A stretch of 64,000 nucleotides of DNA, from assembly GCA_041671505.1 (NCBI GenBank), contig JBAZBK010000025.1, positions 23,745-87,744 on the forward strand. The letters are read 5' to 3'. The stretch's first letter is position 1; each line of letters begins with the position of its first letter. The DNA comes from JACPDH01 sp041671505 (GTDB lineage Bacteria; Acidobacteriota; Thermoanaerobaculia; Gp7-AA8). Below, in pieces: positions 1 through 11,238 of this stretch. The notes beneath the pieces were generated by a model, which made no database searches, was not told the DNA's origin, and worked only from the letters and a program-made list of their open reading frames with translations. The position numbers were made by a program, and so were the translations under genes.

Positions 1-366
1 GACCTCGTGCAGGTGGACCTTCTCCGCCGGAACTCCGTGAATCTTTCCCTCGACCTCGCAGATCTTCCGGAACATCGACACCGCTCGCTCCTCGGCGCGC
101 CGCGCGAGGCCGCGGCCTCGGACGATCTCGAGGATGTCATTCAGACCGCGATGGGCGCGCGACTCGTCGGCGATGAGCCGCACGTCGAAGCGCGTGCCGG
201 TCGTCCCCGCGCGCTTGTCGCGCGTGATGCGGAGCTCGTAACCGTCGAAGGGGAGCTTCGCCAGCGCATCGCGGACGATCCGCTCGTCGACCCCGAGGTC
301 GATCAGCGCGCCGACGGCCATGTCGCCGGCGATCCCGGCCGAACAGTCGAAGTAGAGGGTTCGCAT
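1..366 (-). CDS. larC: LarC-type nickel insertion protein, N-terminal part (runs off the window)
   Basis: The first 122 codons of a gene that continues beyond base 1. The protein begins MRTLYFDCSAGIAGDM and the visible part ends in HLHEV. Both are hallmarks of the LarC family (the former DUF111/TIGR00299 group), which loads nickel into the pincer cofactor of lactate racemase-type enzymes. The DCSAGIAGDM stretch is the conserved N-terminal loop, and KVHLHEV matches the family's (V)HFHEVGA motif. The ATG at 366-364 is the natural start, since homologues begin a few residues before the FDCSAGI loop. No larA, larB or larE is visible here. The role in a nickel-pincer pathway is family knowledge. 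Only the N-terminus can be judged, so a truncation or a split LarC1/LarC2 arrangement downstream cannot be excluded. Confidence 0.88.
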   Translation of the reverse strand, partial: MRTLYFDCSAGIAGDMAVGALIDLGVDERIVRDALAKLPFDGYELRITRDKRAGTTGTRFDVRLIADESRAHRGLNDILEIVRGRGLARRAEERAVSMFRKICEVEGKIHGVPAEKVHLHEV

Positions 367-390
367 CGTGTCGAGCAGATTGTAATTGAA

Positions 391-456
391 GGCGAGAGGC
401 GAGGGGCGAAAGGCGAAAAGCAGGCCAGCGGCCAAAGGCCAGAGGCCAAAGCAGGC
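391..456. repeat. Reiterated-word repeat (ggcgaaa / ggccaaa words)
   Basis: Intergenic low-complexity run made of the words ggcgaaa, ggcgagag and ggccaaa. The same words recur near 14.7, 18.8, 19.9, 27.6, 29.2, 56.2, 58.4 and 58.8 kb, sometimes as the reverse complement. It lies between the 5' end of larC and the 3' end of the HD hydrolase gene. Confidence 0.8.
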
Positions 457-541
457 ATGTGGGGCGGCTTGCGGAACGAGAGTGGCGGTCGCGGACGCAC
501 GCAGCGCCCCATCAACCTCGCGCGCACCCCCCGTGTCGCGT

Positions 542-1090
542 TCAGCCCTTGCCGAGCACCGTCATCGCCCTCGCGAGCTCGTTCTCCGCGAGGTCGTCGA
601 GGTGAGGCACGAGTCCCGCGCATTCCTTCGCGACCGACGAGGCCCAGAGCACGTACTCGCGCCGGCGCTCGAGCGACCATCCAGTCGGAGGACGCGTCGC
701 CACGTCGCGGATGTTGCAGATCTTGTCGGCGATCTTCACGAGCTTCGCCTCGCTCGACGCCCTGCCGGCGCGCTCGAGCTGAAGCCGCCGCCTCTCGTTC
801 CTCGGCAGCGTCGTGTCGTCGGTGACCTCGGCGACGATGCCTGCAACCTCCGGCCCGAAACGCTCGAGGATCTCCTCGATCGTCGTCTCGGTATCCTCGA
901 CCGTGTCGTGAAGCAGCGCGGCGATCAGAGTCGCCTCGTCGTCGACCCCGGCCTCGATCACCAGCACCTCGGCTACCTCGATCGGGTGGTTGATGTACGG
1001 GGACGACTCCAGATCCTTCCTCCGCTGGAAGCGATGGCGGTCAGCCGCAAAGGCGACCGCGCGGAGGATTCGGGAGGGGCTCGTCGGCAT
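542..1090 (-). CDS. HD-domain hydrolase, MESH1/SpoT-hydrolase-like
   Basis: A 182-aa single-domain HD phosphohydrolase resembling the stand-alone (p)ppGpp 3'-pyrophosphohydrolase MESH1 and the hydrolase half of RelA/SpoT. The metal-binding residues are in the usual order: a histidine early in the INHPIEVA segment, His61-Asp62 in LLHDTVEDT, and a late Asp in KIADKICNIRDV. There is no synthetase, TGS or ACT domain, and the length is that of a small alarmone hydrolase. The frame stays open upstream, but the ATG at 1090 is preferred because family similarity begins at ILRAVAFAADRH just after it. In the family the substrate is ppGpp or NADPH. Which one applies here cannot be told from sequence. 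Confidence 0.85.
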   Translation of the reverse strand: MPTSPSRILRAVAFAADRHRFQRRKDLESSPYINHPIEVAEVLVIEAGVDDEATLIAALLHDTVEDTETTIEEILERFGPEVAGIVAEVTDDTTLPRNERRRLQLERAGRASSEAKLVKIADKICNIRDVATRPPTGWSLERRREYVLWASSVAKECAGLVPHLDDLAENELARAMTVLGKG

Positions 1091-1221
1091 GGAGTCATTA
1101 TGTCGCAGCGGCCTCGCAGCCCCCAAATTTGCGGCGCTGTGACCGGTGACGCGCGCCACGCGGTGCCAGACTCTCTCTGGTCCCGCTCGAGAGCCGGCGT
1201 TCAAACAGGGAGGATTCGGTG

Positions 1222-1358
1222 ATGACCCGCAAACTCGCGCTCGCAGTTGCCGTTCTCGTCAGCACATCTCCTACTGGCGCGACGGCGCGAAGCTCTGCGC
1301 GAAGGTCGAGGGGGACGGCGAAGCGGCGGAGCAGTGGTGCTACGAGCGGGCGAGGTGA
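1222..1358 (+). pseudogene. Small secreted-protein remnant with an apparent frameshift
   Basis: An ATG at 1222 follows a good ribosome binding site (ggagg at 1209-1213) and opens a signal-peptide-like stretch, MTRKLALAVAVLV. About 40 bases in, that frame turns into arginine-rich nonsense and runs on into a repeat. The +1 frame instead reads a protein-like tail, ISYWRDGAKLCAKVEGDGE, ending in CYERAR and a TGA at 1356-1358. The simplest reading is a roughly 45-residue exported protein broken by a single-base indel. The product is unknown. A sequencing or assembly error would give the same picture. Confidence 0.4.
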
Positions 1359-1446
1359 GGCGGTAGCCCTTGGTGGCGGAGGCGTCCCCGCCTCCGCGGC
1401 GGCGCGCCAGCGCCGCCACGAGCAGAACGTCGTCCCGAGCAGCGGT

Positions 1447-1632
1447 GTCATCCCGAGCGAAGCGAGGGATCTGCTGAACAATCCACCTCACCGATTCCTC
1501 AACAGCAACTCGTGTTCAGATCCTCGCGCGAGCCGTTGTTGAGGACGCGGTCAGTTGCTTTAGCAGATCCCTCGCTTCGCTCGGGATGACGTCTTCTCGC
1601 TTCGCTCGGGATGACATTTCGCTCGGGATGAC
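1447..1632. repeat. ~144-bp palindromic repeat, copy A, plus partial right ends
   Basis: The element runs 1447-1590. It begins gtcatcccgagcgaagcgag and ends with the reverse complement of nearly the same sequence, giving inverted ends of about 30 bp around an imperfectly self-complementary core. Two truncated right ends (ctcgggatgac) follow at 1593-1632. Three more copies occur at 4247, 7753 and 8336. Together with the gene remnant at 1222, this fills the 632-bp gap between the HD hydrolase and the NHL gene. Confidence 0.9.
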
Positions 1633-1722
1633 ATTGTGCCGCTTCGCGGCACCGTAAGGGCCGGAGGCCGTTACCACGAATGCACCAACGCTGACTGCGC
1701 CGCGCGCGTACATACTGAAGGA

Positions 1723-4203
1723 ATGGGAACGGTGCGATCGATTGCCATCGGAATGGCGCTTCTGCTCGGCGCGGTAACCACGCGCGGCGCCGAGTTGCGG
1801 AGTCCCGCGGTGAAGGCGCAGTGCGGCTCGCTCGCTCGGGTCGCGTTCAGCGTCAGCGCGCCTGGGTCCGTCGCGAACCTGCAGTTCGAGCTCGCCGTCG
1901 ACGGCGCGGAGCTCGTCGGCGTGTATCAGACGCCGGCGACCCCGAAGTGGATCATCGGCCGCCGCGACGAAGGCGCACGGACGACGATCCTTATGCGTGG
2001 CGGGCCGGTCGATGCCAGCGAGGCTCTCGGAGAGGTTCTCGTTCGAATTCCCCCTGCCGCGGGAGCGCCGGTAAACATCCGCTTCTCGGAGATCCGCGCA
2101 TTTGGCGACGGCTTTGGAGAGACCGCAGCCGATGCCGCGATCACGGTCGAAGTCGACTGCGAGTCGGCGCCTCTCGTCTTCCGGCCCCTCGCGGGTTACA
2201 CCGGAGGCCGGGGCTCCCTCGATGGCGTCGCCGGACACGCATTGATGAAGGGAACGCGCGGCATCGTGACCGATGGCGCGGGCAACATCTTCGTCGCCGA
2301 CTCGGAGAACCACGCGATCCGGCGCGTTGACGCGCGCGGCGAGACGATCACGCTCGCCGGTCGATTAGGCGTTCCGGGCCACGCCGACGGCGGCGGACGG
2401 AGCGCGCTTTTCCAGTCGCCGCGCGGCATCGCGATCGCGCCCGACGGAAGCCTCGTCGTTGCCGACACCGGAACGCAGACGATCCGCCGTGTCTCCGCCT
2501 CGGGCGAGGTGACGACGATTGCGGGCAAGCCGCTTGAATTCGGAACCGCCGACGGCTCCGGCAGCGACGCGCGATTCTGCTTCCCGTCTGCGGTCGCTGT
2601 CGCGTCCGACGGATCGATCATCGTTGCCGACACCGGCTACCTGCACGAGCCGATCTACGGCGTGGAGCCGTGTGGGCAGACGATCCGGAGGATCGACCCG
2701 CAGGGTCAGGTCTTGACGATCGCCGGGAGAGCGGGGAGCGTCGGTCTCGAAGACGGCGCCGCGGGCGTTGCGAGATTCAGCTATCCGTCGGGTGTAGCCG
2801 TCGCCGCCGACGGCGCGATCTGGATTGCAGACGCCGGATTTCTCTACGGTCGCAGTTACACAGGCCGGACGATCCGACGGCTCGCACCGAACGGGGTGGT
2901 CACGACCATCGCCGGGCGGCCCGACGCGCCATATCTCGGCGGGACGGCCGACGGAACAGGTCGCGACGCCCACTTCGGTCTGCCGTCGCAAATCGCGATG
3001 GAGCCGGCGGGAACGCTGCTCGTCGCCGATGGCGGATCGATCCGCCGGGTGACGTCGGGCGGCGTGGTGACGACGATCGGAACCATTCCCGGCGCGACGC
3101 GCGGTGTGGCTGTCTCGAGCGACGGTACCGTCTATGCCTCGGATCTCAACGGTGTCGTCTGGAAACTCGACTCGACGACGGAGGCGACGGTCGTTGCCGG
3201 CTCTCATACCGCCTGGACCGATACGTCGCCGAAGCGCGATCCGGGGACCTTTCGCGAGCCCGAGAGTGTCGCTGTCGATCGTCGGGGAAATGCGATTGTG
3301 GCGGACTGGGACCGCATCGTCCGCGTCACGCCGGACGGGCGCGCGACGGTCGTCGCACCGCGCAGCGGCACGAGCCCCTTCGCGAGGCTGAACGACGTCG
3401 CGGTCAGCCCGGACGGAACGATCTGGGCGACGGATCTCGACAAGAGCTGTGTGTGGCGCATCTCCGAGGATGGCACGGTGAGGCAGATCGGCGGAGCGAA
3501 CGGCTGGTTCGGCTGGGCGGATGGCGGGCCCGACGAAGCGATGTTCTTCTGGCCGAGCGGCATCGCGGTCGCGAAGGACGGCGCGGCACTGGTCGCCGAT
3601 ACGAACAACAATGTGCTGCGCCGTGTCGGCCTCGACGGCGTCGTCTCGACGATCGCCGGGGTGCACGGGACCAACGGCAACCACGACGGCCCCGCGATGG
3701 AAGCCGTGTTCAACTATCCGATTGGAATCGACTGCGGCCCTGAAGGAGAGATCTGGATCACCGAGTCGTATGGCCACACGGTCCGAATGGTCACGCCGGA
3801 GGGTCAGGTCTTGACGATCGCGGGAGCGCCCTCGGTGGCCGGCAACGCGGACGGCAGAGGCGCGGCCGCGAGGTTCTCCTGGCTCGGTGGCGTATCGGTC
3901 GACGCCCGCGGCCGCGCATGGGTGAGCGAGGGGTCGATGATCCGCGTCGTCGAACGCGACGGCAGCGTGACGACTGCGGCCGGAGGGCCCGGCGGCTTCG
4001 CGCAGTTCGATGCCAGCAGCTACCTGGGAGTCGACGGCGGGCTGGGCAGCACGGCGCGGTTCCTGACGCCCTCCGGGCTCGCCTTCGCGCCAGACGGACG
4101 GCTCTTCGTCACCGATTCCTGGGCTCGTTCCCTGAGCGTCGGCGTTCCCTGCTACGAAGGCGCGCTGTGCGGCAAAGAGAGGGCGAGGGCGGTTAGGCGG
4201 TGA
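1723..4203 (+). CDS. Secreted NHL-repeat beta-propeller protein
   Basis: An 826-aa exported protein. Residues 1-24 form a signal peptide (MGTVRSIAIGMALLLGAVTT). Residues about 30-150 form a beta-rich domain starting and ending with cysteines that looks cohesin-like (alternating hydrophobic strands, GEVLVRI), but this assignment is tentative. From about residue 170 to the end there are many NHL repeats, recognisable by GIAIAPDGSLVVADT-type units, each followed by IRRV and a TIAG strand. They are enough for two propellers. Such proteins bind ligands or partners at the cell surface and carry no catalytic motif. The ATG at 1723 is chosen because the signal peptide starts there. A GTG at 1732 has better spacing to the gaagg sequence just upstream and is an alternative. 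It is followed by a palindromic repeat and the tricorn-like protease on the same strand. Confidence 0.85.
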   Translation: MGTVRSIAIGMALLLGAVTTRGAELRSPAVKAQCGSLARVAFSVSAPGSVANLQFELAVDGAELVGVYQTPATPKWIIGRRDEGARTTILMRGGPVDASEALGEVLVRIPPAAGAPVNIRFSEIRAFGDGFGETAADAAITVEVDCESAPLVFRPLAGYTGGRGSLDGVAGHALMKGTRGIVTDGAGNIFVADSENHAIRRVDARGETITLAGRLGVPGHADGGGRSALFQSPRGIAIAPDGSLVVADTGTQTIRRVSASGEVTTIAGKPLEFGTADGSGSDARFCFPSAVAVASDGSIIVADTGYLHEPIYGVEPCGQTIRRIDPQGQVLTIAGRAGSVGLEDGAAGVARFSYPSGVAVAADGAIWIADAGFLYGRSYTGRTIRRLAPNGVVTTIAGRPDAPYLGGTADGTGRDAHFGLPSQIAMEPAGTLLVADGGSIRRVTSGGVVTTIGTIPGATRGVAVSSDGTVYASDLNGVVWKLDSTTEATVVAGSHTAWTDTSPKRDPGTFREPESVAVDRRGNAIVADWDRIVRVTPDGRATVVAPRSGTSPFARLNDVAVSPDGTIWATDLDKSCVWRISEDGTVRQIGGANGWFGWADGGPDEAMFFWPSGIAVAKDGAALVADTNNNVLRRVGLDGVVSTIAGVHGTNGNHDGPAMEAVFNYPIGIDCGPEGEIWITESYGHTVRMVTPEGQVLTIAGAPSVAGNADGRGAAARFSWLGGVSVDARGRAWVSEGSMIRVVERDGSVTTAAGGPGGFAQFDASSYLGVDGGLGSTARFLTPSGLAFAPDGRLFVTDSWARSLSVGVPCYEGALCGKERARAVRR

Positions 4204-4246
4204 GAGGGGACCCTCATTCGTGATGCGAACCATCGCGGGTGACAAC

Positions 4247-4394
4247 GTCATCCCGAGCGCAGCGAGGGATCTGCTAGACGACTCAGGCGATCGATTCCTT
4301 AGTCGCAATTCGTATTCGGTCATCCGCTCGGGAGGTTGTTGAGGAAAGGGGTCAGCTATTCCTTTTGCAGATCCCTCGCTGCGCTCGGGATGAC
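4247..4394. repeat. ~148-bp palindromic repeat, copy B
   Basis: It has the same inverted ends as copy A (gtcatcccgagcg... and ...cgctcgggatgac), and its core resembles copy A more than copies C and D. It occupies most of the 336-bp gap between the NHL gene and the tricorn-like protease. The rest of the gap (4395-4539) shows a tacaat hexamer at 4503, about 30 bases before the start codon. That hexamer could be a -10 element, but no convincing -35 is visible. Confidence 0.9.
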
Positions 4395-4539
4395 ATCGCG
4401 TTGCGCCCTGGAGGTCGGTTCGCCTGGGCGCCATCGTCGCGCGACCTCCCAATTGTTCCTTCCCTGCAACACCCTCCCGAGCCCCTCGGGCAGGCGAATA
4501 GATACAATCCTCGGCGGCTTTGGCCTCACGAGGACCTCG

Positions 4540-7728
<3,189 letters not shown>

Positions 7729-7752
7729 GGGGAGGTGGAGTGCGGTGGGGCT

Positions 7753-7901
7753 GTCATCCCGAGCGAAGCGAGGGATCTGCTAAACAGCTCACTTGATCGA
7801 TTCCTTCGTGGCGGCTTGTGATCTGGGCCGTGGATTGAACTGCTGGAGCGGAATCGGTCAGTTGAGTCGATTAGCAGATCCCTCGCTGCGCTCGGGATGA
7901 C
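7753..7901. repeat. 149-bp palindromic repeat, copy C (left of the GIY-YIG gene)
   Basis: Full-length copy with near-perfect 30-bp inverted ends and a further inner inverted pair (gattcc / ggaatc), so most of the element can fold into one long hairpin. It differs from copy D at only 4 of 149 positions. It starts 24 bp after the tricorn-like gene and ends 65 bp before the GIY-YIG start codon. Confidence 0.93.
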
Positions 7902-7966
7902 GTCTTGAGCGCGATGGCGAGGATGGAGATCTTGAATGCGCTCGTTCGCCGAGGTACGTTTCCCCG

Positions 7967-8293
7967 GTGCGACGGGTCTACTTCGTCTACATTTTGTCGA
8001 GCGCTTCTCGGACTATCTACGTCGGGATCACGAATGATCTCCTCGCCAGGCTGACTGAACATCGGAGTGGGGAAGGCTCGGTGTTCACCGCGCGATACAG
8101 AGTCACGAAGCTCGTGTACTTCGAAGAATGGGATGACCCGACACAAGCGATTGCGCGAGAGAAGCAGATCAAGGGCTGGCGCCGCGAGAAGAAGATCGAA
8201 CTGATCGAAAGCGCAAACCCGGCACGGAGTGATCTGTCGGAGGAAGCTTTTCTCCGGATGAAACCTGGCGGACTCAGGTGGCATCGCGATTGA
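7967..8293 (+). CDS. Small GIY-YIG domain protein (UPF0213/YhbQ-like)
   Basis: A 108-aa single-domain protein. The GIY-YIG signature is present as VYILSS followed by IYVGITNDLLARLTEH, with the invariant Arg in LLARL and the catalytic-type Glu in REKQIKGW. This matches the stand-alone GIY-YIG proteins related to the UvrC nuclease domain, which have no extra DNA-binding domain. The start is a GTG at 7967, with gaggt 11 bases upstream. A nearby ATG at 7936 is out of frame. Two 97%-identical palindromic repeats flank the gene in the same orientation, 65 bp before it and 42 bp after it, so gene and repeats look like one unit. Nicking or endonuclease activity is family inference. Confidence 0.88.
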   Translation: MRRVYFVYILSSASRTIYVGITNDLLARLTEHRSGEGSVFTARYRVTKLVYFEEWDDPTQAIAREKQIKGWRREKKIELIESANPARSDLSEEAFLRMKPGGLRWHRD

Positions 8294-8335
8294 CCGAGAA
8301 GCGTTGCATGCAGTGGAGTGTCGCCAGCCTCCCCC

Positions 8336-8533
8336 GTCATCCCGAGCGAAGCGAGGGATCTGCTGAACAGCTCACTTGGTCGATTCCTTCGTGGCGGCTT
8401 GTGATCTGGGCCGTGGATTGAACTGCTGCAGAGGAATCGGTCAGTTGAGTCGATTAGCAGATCCCTCGCTGCGCTCGGGATGACGTTGCTTCCCCGCCCC
8501 CCTCGCTGCGCTCGGGATGACGTTGCTTCCCCG
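8336..8533. repeat. 149-bp palindromic repeat, copy D, with a duplicated right end
   Basis: The element (8336-8484) is a direct repeat of copy C with 4 mismatches. Its last part (ctcgctgcgctcgggatgac plus gttgcttcccc) is then repeated once more at about 8500-8533, a tandem duplication of roughly 34 bp. The rest of the 303-bp gap before the kinase gene holds a tatact hexamer at 8566, a plausible -10 element about 25 bases before the ATG. Confidence 0.93.
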
Positions 8534-8596
8534 TCCCCCTCGCGCATCCCTCCCAGCCCTTCTATACTTGAACTACCTAGGTCGTTCTCCAATCCA

Positions 8597-11230
8597 ATGG
8601 GTCTCAAACCGGGCGTAACCGCAGGCGGCTACGAGATTCTCTCGCTCATCGGTGCGGGAGGGATGGGGGAGGTCTGGCGCGCGCGTGATACGCGGCTCGG
8701 GCGCGAGGTCGCGATCAAGGTCCTCCCCGACGAGTTCGTCGAGAATGCCGACCGCCTCGCTCGCTTCGAGCGTGAGGCGCGCGTCCTGGCATCGTTCAAC
8801 CATCCTCGCATCGCATCGATCTACGGCCTCGAGGAGCACGAGGGCCGGATGCTGCTCGTCATGGAGCTCGCGTCGGGCGAAACGCTCGCGCAGCGCATCC
8901 TCCGCGGGCCGCTTCCCCCGCGCGAAGCGCTCGAGATCGCGATGCAGATCGCCGAGGCGCTCGAGGCTGCGCACGAGAAAGGGATCGTTCATCGCGACCT
9001 GAAGCCGGCGAACGTGAAGGTGTCGGACGACGGCGAGGTCAAGGTTCTCGACTTCGGCATCGCGAAAGTCTTCGAGCCCGACGAGATCTCGGGCGGCAAC
9101 GACGACACGAAATCGCCGACGATCGTGAAGACTGCGTCGGGGGCAGGCGTGATCATGGGGACCGCGGCCTACATGGCGCCGGAGCAGGCGCGCGGCAAGC
9201 GGGTCGACCGCCGCGCCGACGTGTGGGCCTTCGGCGCGACGCTCTGGGAGATGCTTACCGCGAAGCGGCTCTTCAGCGGCGAGACGGTCACCGACACGCT
9301 CGCGGCGGTGTTGCGCGAGGAGGCCGATCTCTCGGAGCTCCCCGAGGAAGTGCCCGAGGCCGTGCGGCGACTCATCCGCCGCTGTCTCGTCAAAGACGCG
9401 AAGCACCGGCTGCGCGACATCGGCGACGCGCGCCTCGAGCTCCAGGACGCGCTTCGCGTCGGCTGGATCGTCACCGACCCGACGAAGGGCGAGCCCGAGC
9501 GCAGCACGATGATCGCGCTCTTTCCCTGGATACTCGCGGCGATGCTCGGCATCGTCGCCGGATACGTGCTTCTTCGAGGCGAGCGCGCTCCGGAGCACCC
9601 GCGCCTCGTGACGCGGTTCGATGTCGCTCACGCGGTCACTGCCGACTGGGTCGACATCCCGATGATCTCGCCCGACGGACGACGCATCGCCTACGAGAAG
9701 GATGGCGCGCTCTGGGTGCGTCATCTCGAGCGGGTCGAGCCGAAGCGGGTCGTGGGAGGCGACGGAGGCAGGATCCCATTCTGGTCTCCCGATTCGAGGA
9801 CTCTCGTCTTCGCGAAAGGCGACAGGCTCTGGCGCAGCACGCTCGGCGACGATGCGCCGCGCGCGATCTGCCCGCTTCCGCAGGAGCGGCCGTTCATCGG
9901 AGGCGCGTGGGGATCCGACGACAGGATCATCCTCGCGCAGTGGCGCGGCGGCATCTTCACGGTTCCTGCAGGCGGCGGCGAGCTGCGGCTTCTCGTCGAG
10001 CCGGAGAAAGGCGAGGTCGACTTCCACGGCGTCGCGTTCCTCCCCGACGGCCGCACGATTCTCACGGCGATGCACGCCGCGGGCGACGACGCCGATAAGC
10101 TGCTTCTCATCGAGAACGGCAAGCGGCGCGCGATCTTTCACCTGGGCAGCGAGGGCGGCGCCTCGGCGAGCTATTCGTCTTCGGGACATATCGTCCTCTC
10201 GCGATTCTCCGGCATCGACGCCGCGGTGTCGGTCTGGGCGATCCCGTTCGACCTCGACACGAAGAAGACGACGGGAGAGGCGTTCCTCGTCGTCGAAGAC
10301 GGAGCGCACGCGTCGGTATCAGCTGACGGCACGCTCGCGTACGTGAGCAGCGTTCGCTCGAAGGCGTCGCAGCTGATGTGGATCTCGGCGGCCGGTGTGC
10401 CGGGAGCGGCGATCGGCCAGGCGATGCGGAATCTCGCCGACCCGGCGGTCTCGCCCGACGGCGCAACGATCGCGGTCGCGGCGCTCGAAGGGGAGGACAA
10501 CGAGGACATCTGGCTGCTCGACAGCGCGCGCGGGCTGCGGACGCGTTTCACCTTCTCGAAGGCGGAGGACCGCTATGCGTCGTGGTCGCCCGACGGGAAG
10601 CTGCTGTCGTGGTCGCGAAGGATGCGCTTCGACTGGCTGAGCCCGGACAACGGCGTGTGGGTGCGGCCCGTCGACGGGACGGCGGCGGAGAAGCGGCTGA
10701 TCGAAGGCTCGCACCCGTCGTTCGCTCCCGACGGCACGATCGTCTTCGGCACCAGGTCGCTCAAGGCCGACGACGACATCGCGGTCATATCCAGCGACGG
10801 AGGCGCCAGCACGACCGTGCTGCAGACGCCGCAACGGACCTTCGATCCGCACGTCTCGCCTGACGGCCGATTCGTCGCCTACGAGTCGAACGAGTCGGGC
10901 GCGCTCGAGATCTTCGTCTCGAGCTTCCCCGACACGCGCGGCAAGTGGCAGATCACGACTGGAGGGGGCGCGGAGCCGCGATGGGCGAAGGACGGCAACG
11001 CGCTCTACTACACGAAGGACGACGAGCTGTGGCGGATCCCGATATCGCGAGCGGCAGGAGTTGCGATCGGCGCCCCTGAGCGCGTCTTCTCGGGCGCCGC
11101 GATCGGCGTGACGCTCGAGCGCGGCTACGATCTCGCTCCCGATGGCCGCTTCGTCGCCGTGCGCGAGCTCGACCGGGACAAGTCGGCCCTGACGATCGTG
11201 CAGAACTGGGACGCGGAGGTGGGACGGTAG
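8597..11230 (+). CDS. Transmembrane Ser/Thr protein kinase with TolB/WD40-like sensor propeller
   Basis: An 877-aa PknB-type kinase. The kinase domain spans residues 12-280, with glycine loop GAGGMGEVW (19-27), the VAIK lysine near 42, catalytic HRDLKPAN (His132-Asp134) and DFG (Asp152). A Pro/Gly-rich activation segment ends in GTAAYMAPEQ. One transmembrane helix follows (about 302-325, IALFPWILAAMLGIVAGYVL). The rest is an extracytoplasmic propeller of SPDG blades (about 340-870). All catalytic residues are intact, so it should be active. This architecture is greatly expanded in Acidobacteriota. The ATG at 8597 starts right before the conserved GVTAGGYEIL segment. The gene is convergent with the ankyrin gene, with only 8 bp between the stops. 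Confidence 0.95.
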   Translation: MGLKPGVTAGGYEILSLIGAGGMGEVWRARDTRLGREVAIKVLPDEFVENADRLARFEREARVLASFNHPRIASIYGLEEHEGRMLLVMELASGETLAQRILRGPLPPREALEIAMQIAEALEAAHEKGIVHRDLKPANVKVSDDGEVKVLDFGIAKVFEPDEISGGNDDTKSPTIVKTASGAGVIMGTAAYMAPEQARGKRVDRRADVWAFGATLWEMLTAKRLFSGETVTDTLAAVLREEADLSELPEEVPEAVRRLIRRCLVKDAKHRLRDIGDARLELQDALRVGWIVTDPTKGEPERSTMIALFPWILAAMLGIVAGYVLLRGERAPEHPRLVTRFDVAHAVTADWVDIPMISPDGRRIAYEKDGALWVRHLERVEPKRVVGGDGGRIPFWSPDSRTLVFAKGDRLWRSTLGDDAPRAICPLPQERPFIGGAWGSDDRIILAQWRGGIFTVPAGGGELRLLVEPEKGEVDFHGVAFLPDGRTILTAMHAAGDDADKLLLIENGKRRAIFHLGSEGGASASYSSSGHIVLSRFSGIDAAVSVWAIPFDLDTKKTTGEAFLVVEDGAHASVSADGTLAYVSSVRSKASQLMWISAAGVPGAAIGQAMRNLADPAVSPDGATIAVAALEGEDNEDIWLLDSARGLRTRFTFSKAEDRYASWSPDGKLLSWSRRMRFDWLSPDNGVWVRPVDGTAAEKRLIEGSHPSFAPDGTIVFGTRSLKADDDIAVISSDGGASTTVLQTPQRTFDPHVSPDGRFVAYESNESGALEIFVSSFPDTRGKWQITTGGGAEPRWAKDGNALYYTKDDELWRIPISRAAGVAIGAPERVFSGAAIGVTLERGYDLAPDGRFVAVRELDRDKSALTIVQNWDAEVGR

Positions 11231-11238
11231 TACTGCCC

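Noticed and set aside
1219..1542. A 107-aa intact gene starting at 1219
   Set aside because: After the signal-like start, the frame is Arg/Ser-rich and ends by translating the palindromic repeat (VIPSEARDLL), which is typical of a false frame.
2365..4452. A 695-aa open frame on the minus strand opposite the NHL gene
   Set aside because: Arg/Asp-rich composition with no family pattern. It mirrors the codon bias of the real plus-strand gene.
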